Shown: positions 8,191 through 15,009 of the stretch, one piece after another
Numbering within the stretch: the first letter of the stretch is position 1
Layout: each line of letters opens with the position of its first letter
From: Gryganskiella cystojenkinii
Lineage: Eukaryota > Mortierellomycota > Mortierellomycetes > Mortierellales > Mortierellaceae
NCBI GenBank assembly: GCA_015852425.1
Contig: JAAAIG010000887.1
Coordinates: forward strand, 1-15,009
DNA: 15,009 nucleotides
Reading direction: 5' to 3'
The notes under the pieces: generated by a model
Databases searched by the model: none
Seen by the model: the letters and a program-made list of their open reading frames with translations, nothing else
What the model was told of the DNA's origin: nothing
Made by a program: the position numbers and the translations under genes

Positions 8191-8206
8191 GGCAAAATGG
8201 CAAAAT
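8191..8206. repeat. Tandem 8-mer GGCAAAAT x2
   Basis: Two perfect adjacent copies of GGCAAAAT lie about 280 bp before the receptor start. It could be a doubled factor site or chance. Confidence 0.5.
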
Positions 8207-8486
8207 GTATGCACGCGTCAGACATCAAAAATATTTTAATATGGGCAGTCTCTCATTCCCTTTGTTTCGATTCCACTCCACTTTCTTTTTTCCTTTTCGT
8301 TTTTGTTCTTCGTCGACCTCTCTTAACAACGACACAACACTCCGAAGAATAATCTTCTGCATGTAGTGGAGGTTGGGTATAGTGGTTACTCTTTCTCTCT
8401 AGCCGTTGATGGAAACAACCTCTTTTTTTTTCTTTCTGCAAAGTCTTCTTCGCAATCCGCCACTCTTTTCCAAAATCCGCCTCGTG

Positions 8487-8646
8487 ATGATGACAAAGGC
8501 GAGGAAGCCCTCGATAATGACTCTGTCGCTTCGGTCTTTAGTCACCTTCCTCTACTTCTACCTCGGTGTCACCGCCCTCATCGTCGACGGCAGCAGGGAT
8601 ACCTCTGCATCTGCTCCTCTCCAATATACCGACGCAACTCGTCTTC

Positions 8647-8681
<35 letters not shown>

Positions 8682-11600
8682 GAACAAGAACGACGTTCTT
8701 CTCCACCGCTACCACCGTCACCAGTCTTTGGGTCACGTTCACCTTCAATAGCAACCACGAGCTATCTGGAAAGAAGACAAGTTCAACAGCCACCCATATC
8801 ATCTTCACCACCGCCATCACCGACGCCACCGCGTTCGTGCTCAGACTATGAACTGCCCGGAGAGGACGAGCGACCGACCTTGCAACCAAGGCCGCATCGC
8901 AAACCAAGCTTGATCACGGACTGGGAATTTGAACATTATTGGGACCCGGATATGGATACACTCCGACTCGGGGTCCTCTTGGAACTGAACGCAGATCCCA
9001 AAACGCGGATCGCGAGTATAGTCCGGAAGTGTATAACTGTAAGACTTTTTATTTTAATATTTTCAAGAGAACATCGATGGGAAGACCAACACCAAAAGCA
9101 CACACACACACACCCGCCCATAAAAAAAGGGGAGGGAAGGGGGAAGGGGGAAGGAATAGGAATAACGATAATCTACATGTGTTCTCCAAATTGTAATAAG
9201 ATTGTTTTATTTTTTATTTTTTTAATCTCTTCTAACTAGGCGATACGCATGGCTGTCCGAGACGTGAACGAGAAACAGATCATGCCAGGTAAAAGAGAGA
9301 GTCTGAAATACTCGAAAGAAAGCAGATTTTCCGTAATGAGACATCGCCATTTATTTTATTTTATTTTTTGGTCTTCTGTCCGTACCTTTCTGATTGCAGG
9401 ACTCAATATGTCCATCGTCCTGCGTGACAGCCAGGAACCAAGCTTGTTTACAGAATCAGGAGGACCAGCAGCCATCGCTGGTGCAGGCAGATTGATCTCT
9501 CTGAAGGTAACAAAAACAAAAACAAAGAACCGCCTAGTCCTTTACCTGCTGTCTTCTGGTGAACTAAAAAGTTTTATTTTACTCGGCTATGATCGATAAA
9601 ATACAATAGGTTGGCGGCGTCGTGGGGGATGTTCGATCGTCAATCACCATTTTTGAAGCACTCATGACCTCCAGTGTTAATATTCCTCAGTGTTCTTTCG
9701 CATCAAGTAAGAAAAAGGCTTGAATTGCCGCACACAAAAAACCCCAAAAAAAATCAGTCTTCGCGTCACTCACACACACGCACTCTTCCCTCCTTTTAAT
9801 AGCCAGTCCAACTCTCTCAGATTCAGAGACATATCCTTACTTCTTCAGGACGATCCCCTCGGCTTTAGTGGCGATGAGTGTGATCTTGGACGTAGTCAAA
9901 AGACAAGGTTGGAACCGAATTACAGTCATTTACGAGGTCGAAACCTTGGGCTTTTTGGGGATCGATCAACTGCGAACCATCGTGAAAGAGAAGGATATTT
10001 ATGTCTTGGATTACATCGGCTTGGGGACCCCAGGCACCATACCCGACCCGGGATATCAGGCCGTGCTTGAATCGTTACGGAGGACACAATCTCGGATCCA
10101 GGTCTTGCTCGCGACGGGAAAGGATCAACTCAAACTTCTCAGGGTCATGATGTAAAGAGCAATCTGCGGGGGAGGGGGTGACATCGATATAAAGAAGTTT
10201 CGTAAGAAAATCACTGTCCGCTTGTACAATGAAGATTAACAAGACTCGTTCTCGCTTTATCCTTCGCTTTCTTCTTTAGCGATAATAATCTCTTGGATGA
10301 CGCCCACGTTTGGTTGACATTAAACGATTTGGAGGATGAAATCAATTTAGAGTCCGATAGTAGCTCCTACCAAGGTCTGATCATGCTCGGCGACGGTGTC
10401 GGCATGCCCGGTTACGAACCCTATGAAAAGTTTAAAGAAGAGTGGATGAGCCTGAATCAAACAGAGTAAGGGAGTTTTTTCGTGTTTTTCCTCCCTCTTT
10501 GTTTGAAATGTTTCTCTCACTCAACTAAAAAATATTCATTTTTTTTTGGTTTTTCGCACTTTATAGATACCCTAGTTCCGGGACCGACATCACAGACACG
10601 AACGAGCCAATGGCTTATTCATGTGTGATCATGTTGGCAGAAATGTACGCTCAATTGATCCAACAGAACATCACGGATCCAAATGACATCTCACCGACAA
10701 GCCCTTACATAAAGGAGTTGAAAAATGGCTTGCACACGGAAAAAACCTTAGCAACAGACTTTTACCGAAACAAGACTTACAGGGGACCCGCAGGTCCCGT
10801 CTCACTCGACCGCAACGGCGATAGGAGAACAGGGTAAAAATGACGCGCCATCTTTTATATTTGTTATTTTTTTTTTTTTGGAAGACCAAGCTAATATCTT
10901 AATGTATCTTGTCGATTATGCGAAATATAGAAATTACGATATTCTCAGTTATCAGCATGGCGTTTCTGTCAAGGTTGCAGAATTCGTATCGGGACAATAC
11001 GTGACTCTTATGCAAATGCCGTTCAAAGATCACCAGGGACTTCCAGACGACAGCTCTCCTTGGGCCCGTAAGAAATTTGTTTTGTATTTGTTTTCTCTCT
11101 ATATTGCCTTGGCCAGCTTCTTTTTTTTAAAAAAAGATATTTCCCCGCCTCAGGACTGCTCAGGAATCGTTGTAGTCTCTTCGCTGCTGCCCAGTTAATT
11201 TCTTATTGGCAAAGCGAGCCTAACACTCTAGGTTTTTTTTTTTCATCGTTCTCTTCAACTAGTTCAAAATTTACGATGGTCAAGATCCAACGGAAAAATA
11301 TTTGCGGCCTTTTGTGTCGCAGGAATGCTTTTCACTTTCATGACTGCCGTGTTTGTCTTTTATTACCGGGATCATATGGTCATCAAAGCCGCAAGGTATA
11401 ACAGCACCCCTCTCATTTTTTTTTTGGAAATCTCAATGTCGTCACGGTATGAAAAGAAAAAAAGAATACTTATCATTTATTTTTATTTTTTTACCCATTC
11501 GCTTCACAAAATGAACAAACCACTCAGTCCGGCGTTCTGTTGGTGTGAGCTGACAGGAATTTTTCTTTACTACGTGTGGTGCTGCCTTTTCATCGATATA

Positions 11601-14600
11601 CCAACACGTGCTCAATGCATGGCCCGGCATATACTTCCTACCGTGAGTGTCGCTCTTTTAGCTGGGTAAGAAAACACACACATTAACACCCGCCTTAAGC
11701 GAACCTGTTTTGAAATTACCAAGAAAAAGAAATCGACTGATTTCTGGAGTGTGACCTCGTCTCTTTTTTCCTTCTTCTTGTCCGGAATATTTAGTTCTTT
11801 GATGGTCAAGAACTACCGAATCTACCGAATCTTTAACAGTGTCACAGTGGCGAACCAAGCTCTTCAGACCCGAAGCCTGTTGATCTATGTATTTGTGATC
11901 GTCGTTCTTAGCCTTATTCCGTTAACGGTTCAGATGATTATCGACCCGCCCAAACCCCACATCATGAATATCAAGGATATTCAGTGGGTGGCTTGTACAC
12001 CTCGAATCTCGAGAGCCTCCTGGGATGCCGGCACGGCCGCCATCCCGGCCATTGTGACTCTTTTTGGTGTCTTTTTGGCGTTCAGTACTCGAAATGTGGC
12101 TTTTCTCTGGAATGAGGCCAGAGTCATTGCTTGGACGCTTTAGTAAGTTTTGATTTTATGAGAACAAGTTAAAAAAAATCACGGCTGACACATTTATAAG
12201 TGATGAACATGACGTTAACGCTGCGATCATTTCCACTCTTTTTCTATTTCTCTTCTATTCATTTTTTCTTTCTCCCCTCCAACCCTAATAGCAACACGCT
12301 CTTTCTCCTGATCCTTATGGTGATTGTCCAGAATTTCCCACTCGATCTCTACATGGCGGAGTACTACATCACGATCGTAGCCGCGTATTTCAATGCGACA
12401 TTTGCACTGTCTGCGCTCTTCATCCCGAAATTCATCAGTATCTTGGGATCAGAATGGCGTGAAAGAATGCACAAGGACTCTACCAATGATGGCTGGGGCC
12501 AGGGCAACGACGGCGACCATCATCGCGCCTACGGACCGGGAGCGATGATCATGGATATGGGTATCAACGGCAGCAGTGGTGCTCCCGGTGGTCCCGGTGG
12601 TCCCGGTGGTTCTGGTGGTGCCAGTGGAACTACAGGAAGCTTTCTTGGCAGCAGTCGTCATCCCTCGGATGCAAATCTTTTGACTTTTAACGAGTACGAC
12701 ATAAGCAGGATATCTTCCCCCAGCCAAGTTTCATACGTCGAGGCATCTCCGATCTTACAGAGTGATGGCCCTACCGCCTCTGGTTCGAGTACTCGTGTAT
12801 CTGCAGACCAGCATGACCCAGCCTCCCAGCCCGGTGCACCGTCGCCGTTTCCAGCCCGGGCCCCGACTCCGACTCCGACCTCGGCGACTTCGGCCCCAGT
12901 CTCGATTCAAATGTCTACACCCGACGTCTTGATTTCTGTTGATCAGGAGCCAAGCTCGGATAATGTAAAGCCGCGTTTGAAACGATCTACTTCGTCTTCA
13001 GGGCCTTCTCTGCTTCGGAAACCTAGCACCAGTCGAGTTTCCAGCTTCCCTGGAATGATTAACGCTGCAGAAATCAGGAACGCGAACCCGTTGAACGAAT
13101 GGATGAGCTCTCGATTGCCTCAGAAGGGCGACCTTGACAAACCGATTCTTTCACCCATGGGTGGCATCCTTGACATTGGCAACGAGGACGACGAAAAGGG
13201 TTCCACTGTACACAGCGCGGGACGTCGTCAAGAACACGAAGAGAATATCTGTGAGAGTGGGAGAGGCTATACACCACCTCGCAAGAACAGCGGCGACGGA
13301 GAAATTACCGCCGAGCCCTCACCCGAGACGATTCCTCAGGGCGCCATGACATCAAAGGTCACGCAGGCAGGAGCCTCTCGTGTGGTAGGAAGAAAGAAAG
13401 TGGAAAGACGCTCCACACTTAGGACAATGCGGACCATGAAAACACTAACGCTTCACTTTTTTCTATTGTCTCTTTTTCTTTTGTGGATAGTTGGAGTCCT
13501 TTTGTGTACGTGGAAGATATAGACCCCAGACCGTGTTTTATTTTACTTTTTTTTTTTTTAGCAGTTCTTGATGCTTAGCACAATGACTAATTCACATTTT
13601 TTGTTCTGGTAATAGTTTCTTCTTCCTATTCGACGAGAGGGATTCTGGTGGTCACGTTTGCTATCGCATTGGTCCATGGCTACACTAATCCTTACACCAG
13701 AGGTTCATTCTTTTCTGGCTGTGGACGTAAGTACTTTTTAATATTACTTTTTCTGTCTACGCTTCTTTGCTCGCATTTCATTTCGAAACTAAAACAGCAA
13801 TTTCCCCTCTTGGGCTTTCTTTTTCTCTTCCCTTTGATAGAGTACCAATGGTCGGTCCAGGAGTTATCTGATGCTAACCATGACGCAAATCCAGAGCAAT
13901 CGGGAACCAACGTTGAGGATCACGACACAAGATGCCGGAGTGCTCTATATCCGATTCTCGAACCAATCTCGGCTCGACGGCTGGCGCTCGCTCTTTTCTC
14001 CCGAGGATCATTATGAACTCGCACCACATGAATCTCTGACAGCCACCTCTCCAATCTCAAGACTGGCCCGATCCGCTTTGGTCCATTACCATTCCAATTT
14101 CTTGCAGAATATTCATGATGGTGCGATTGTAAACCCCTCCGTGGCTGTACCTGAGGGGGTCACTATCGCAGCACACCCTGCTTGGACCTCGGGTATCAAT
14201 TTTGGTGGCGGACAACTACAACAGTTACAACAACCGCAACAACAGCAACAACAGCAAGAACAGCAGCAACAGCAACAACAGCAGCAAGAGCAGCAAGAGC
14301 AACAACAACAACCCATAGTGATGTCGTTTCACCGTCGACTCAGACGTGACTCAAAGCCTGTCAATGTAAATACCCATTTGCCCATGACCAGAGAGGTCTC
14401 TGAGACCAAGATGGGACCGGCTCCTTGGTCTCTGGCACCGGGACTTGATCTGAACCAACGACAATCCAATATCTCTCAGGACAATCAACAGTCGCCATCA
14501 CCTCATCCACATGATCTCGCAGTCGCTCCACCTCTTGCGGATGACAGTGATGCCACGTCTTTCACATCCTCTTTACAAATACCCGCCGCGCAGCCATCAA

Positions 14601-15009
14601 TCGTGATGACTGCAGAGCACGCAAATTTATCGACGACCACATTACCAGCACGGACCCCACCTCCGCTATCGGCCAGGTCTTCTCCAGGACATCCATCTTC
14701 ACGATCGAACCCAGAAACTAATGTCGACCAGGACGAAAACATCTATGACGATGACGATGACGACCTTTACGACCCCGAATTCGGGTTCGGAAGTGGTGTC
14801 CAAAGACGATACCATCGACGGTCGCTCGCCGCATCAAGCACTCTTTCGAGATCCACGGCACCGCGAATCTCAAAGAGTTCCATCGGGACCACGGCAGCGA
14901 CAAAAGATGGAGCCGTTACCGCTGAAGTTCCCTCGGCGGCGGTGTTGAGTACCGCGGCTGCAGCCGTGGCCGCAGGTTGGTCCCAGGTTGACGCATTATC
15001 GATGGCTAT
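8487..15009 (+). CDS. Class C GPCR (GABA-B/metabotropic-like) with C-terminal PH-like module, 3' partial
   Basis: Exons 8487-9038, 9240-9288, 9400-9506, 9610-9706, 9803-10151, 10280-10465, 10567-10833, 10931-11067, 11263-11395, 11528-11665, 11795-12142, 12292-13384, 13616-13726 and 13841-end keep one frame for about 1,579 residues with no stop. Seen in order: signal peptide (10-34), polyQ (54-65), Venus-flytrap domain (159-565; STSPTLSDSETYPYFFRTIP, TYRGPAGPVSLDRNGDRRTG) with four N-glycosylation sequons, and seven helices (594-616, 627-649, 660-676, 700-722, 750-768, 785-806, 813-835). TM7 ends in FIPK, a class C mark. Cys656 and Cys739 can form the conserved loop disulfide. Cytosolic parts are a Ser/Pro/Gly-rich loop, a PH-like module (about 1158-1243) and a polyQ tail with an acidic DDDDDD patch. 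By family it couples an extracellular small ligand to G proteins; the ligand is unknown. Starts at 8409 or 8517 are possible; 8487 keeps a basic n-region before the signal helix. The junction at 13385-13615 is uncertain. Confidence 0.92.
8646..8681 (+). repeat. Pure (CAA)12 coding for extracellular polyQ
   Basis: Twelve uninterrupted CAA codons follow the signal peptide and precede a Pro/Ser-rich linker to the ligand domain. A pure triplet run is likely to vary in length between strains. In topology it lies outside the cell, unlike most fungal polyQ, which is in nuclear regulators. Confidence 0.9.
9099..9113 (+). repeat. (CA)n microsatellite in receptor intron 1
   Basis: Seven CA units plus one base, 15 nt in all, 16 bp before a G-run cluster. 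It is a potentially polymorphic marker. Confidence 0.8.
9129..9150 (+). other. G-quadruplex-type motif in receptor intron 1
   Basis: Four G-runs (9129-9132, 9134-9136, 9139-9143, 9146-9150) are separated by loops of one or two A. This meets the usual G3+N1-7 pattern on the coding strand, so it could fold in the pre-mRNA as well as in DNA. Confidence 0.65.
12574..12633 (+). repeat. Gly-Gly-Pro coding repeat in the receptor's cytosolic region
   Basis: Repeated GGT-GGT-CCC-type codons encode a short GGP/GGS stretch after TM7. It is a flexible linker expected to be disordered. Confidence 0.8.
13385..13615 (+). other. Unresolved splice region of the receptor gene
   Basis: Exon 12 can leave at GTAGGA (13385) and the PH-like exon enters after TAATAG (13615), both in phase 0, so one 231-nt intron is sufficient. 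However, a CTAAC branch site with a pyrimidine tract and GGATAG acceptor (13445-13490), and a second CTAAT branch site before 13615, suggest two introns around a small exon starting at 13491. In phase 0 that exon would end at 13505 (donor GTACGT, 15 nt) or 13532 (donor GTGTTT, 42 nt). Reading straight through exon 12 instead ends the protein at 13522. Confidence 0.5.
14213..14311 (+). repeat. PolyQ/E-coding CAA/CAG tract in the receptor's C-terminal tail
   Basis: About 33 codons, mainly CAA and CAG with a few GAA/GAG, encode Gln-rich sequence at roughly residues 1314-1346. The codons are interspersed, unlike the pure CAA run near the N terminus. Confidence 0.88.

Larger units (their letters stand above)
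7709..8486. other. 3' region of the Gln-rich gene and promoter of the receptor gene
   Basis: No coding region is supported in these 778 bases. The first 150 hold the Gln-rich gene's 3' untranslated region. The rest should contain the receptor promoter: an AT-rich patch near 8229-8242, a directly repeated 8-mer at 8191-8206, and pyrimidine-rich leader sequence from about 8390. An in-frame ATG at 8409 would add 26 residues to the receptor and cannot be excluded as the start. Confidence 0.55.
9039..9239 (+). other. Receptor intron 1
   Basis: The donor is GTAAGA and the acceptor is CTAACTAG, 201 nt. It splits the first helix of the ligand domain in phase 0 (RKCIT then AIRMAVRDV). It is the longest clearly resolved intron of the gene and holds a CA microsatellite and a G-run cluster. 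The other receptor introns are 9289-9399, 9507-9609, 9707-9802, 10152-10279, 10466-10566, 10834-10930, 11068-11262, 11396-11527, 11666-11794, 12143-12291 and 13727-13840. Confidence 0.85.

Noticed and set aside
8376..8390. GTATAGTGGTTACT resembles the A box and D-arm of a eukaryotic tRNA (Asp/Glu type)
   Set aside because: No B box (GGTTCGA-type) or closing acceptor stem is found in the following 80 bases, so no cloverleaf can be drawn.
13385..13522. Read-through end of the receptor with a hydrophobic tail, stopping at 13522
   Set aside because: The hydrophobic stretch is translation of an intron pyrimidine tract following a CTAAC branch site. Coding sequence clearly resumes downstream, so termination here is unlikely, though it could be a retained-intron isoform.
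13648..14016. Plus-strand open frame beginning VTFAIALVHGYTNPYTRG across 13648-14016
   Set aside because: It runs through the intron at 13727-13840 and ignores a GTAAGT donor. The alternative frame in 13616-13726 joins cleanly to 389 open codons reaching the window end and gives a PH-like pattern.
14113..14316. Minus-strand open frame that is almost entirely cysteine
   Set aside because: It is the complement of the receptor tail's CAA/CAG tract read in another frame, not a cysteine-rich peptide gene.

Overview
The window is nuclear DNA of an intron-containing fungus. Five protein-coding genes are readable. Short spliceosomal introns (about 96 to 240 nt) have GTAAG-type donors, CTAAC/CTAAT-type branch sites and pyrimidine-rich acceptors. 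The proteins carry many CAA/CAG-encoded glutamine tracts, and the window ends inside a class C (GABA-B/metabotropic-type) receptor gene. A fungal Zn2Cys6 regulator next to a class C GPCR points to an early-diverging filamentous fungus, most plausibly Mortierellomycotina. That placement is inference. No tRNA, rRNA, transposon, CRISPR array or prokaryotic feature was found.

Layout. (1) 335-1300 (+): two-exon COX11, the mitochondrial copper chaperone of cytochrome c oxidase. (2) 1930-5878 (+): two-exon Zn2Cys6 transcription factor of 1,236 residues, with an N-terminal zinc cluster, the fungal middle homology region, and a Ser/Gln-rich tail of about 590 residues holding three long polyQ blocks. 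(3) 6085-6435 (-) and 7367-7708 (+): two small, extremely hydrophilic Gln/Ser/His/Asn-rich proteins, transcribed divergently from a 931-bp intergenic region. Each has its own TATA box, and the shared region holds several inverted and tandem repeats. (4) 8487 to beyond 15009 (+): a class C GPCR gene with at least 14 exons. It encodes a signal peptide, an extracellular polyQ, a Venus-flytrap ligand domain, seven membrane helices, a Ser/Pro-rich loop, a PH-like module and a polyQ-containing tail that runs off the window.

The genes do not form an obvious pathway. COX11 is housekeeping, the Zn2Cys6 protein is a regulator, and the receptor senses something extracellular. The two small proteins look like highly expressed hydrophilin/LEA-like products, judged by TATA boxes, CA-rich leaders and near-exclusive AAC/CAG codons. 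Four of the five products are glutamine-rich. The points most worth following up are the divergent hydrophilic pair with its repeat-bearing promoter, the receptor-PH fusion, and the unresolved splice junction at 13385-13615.
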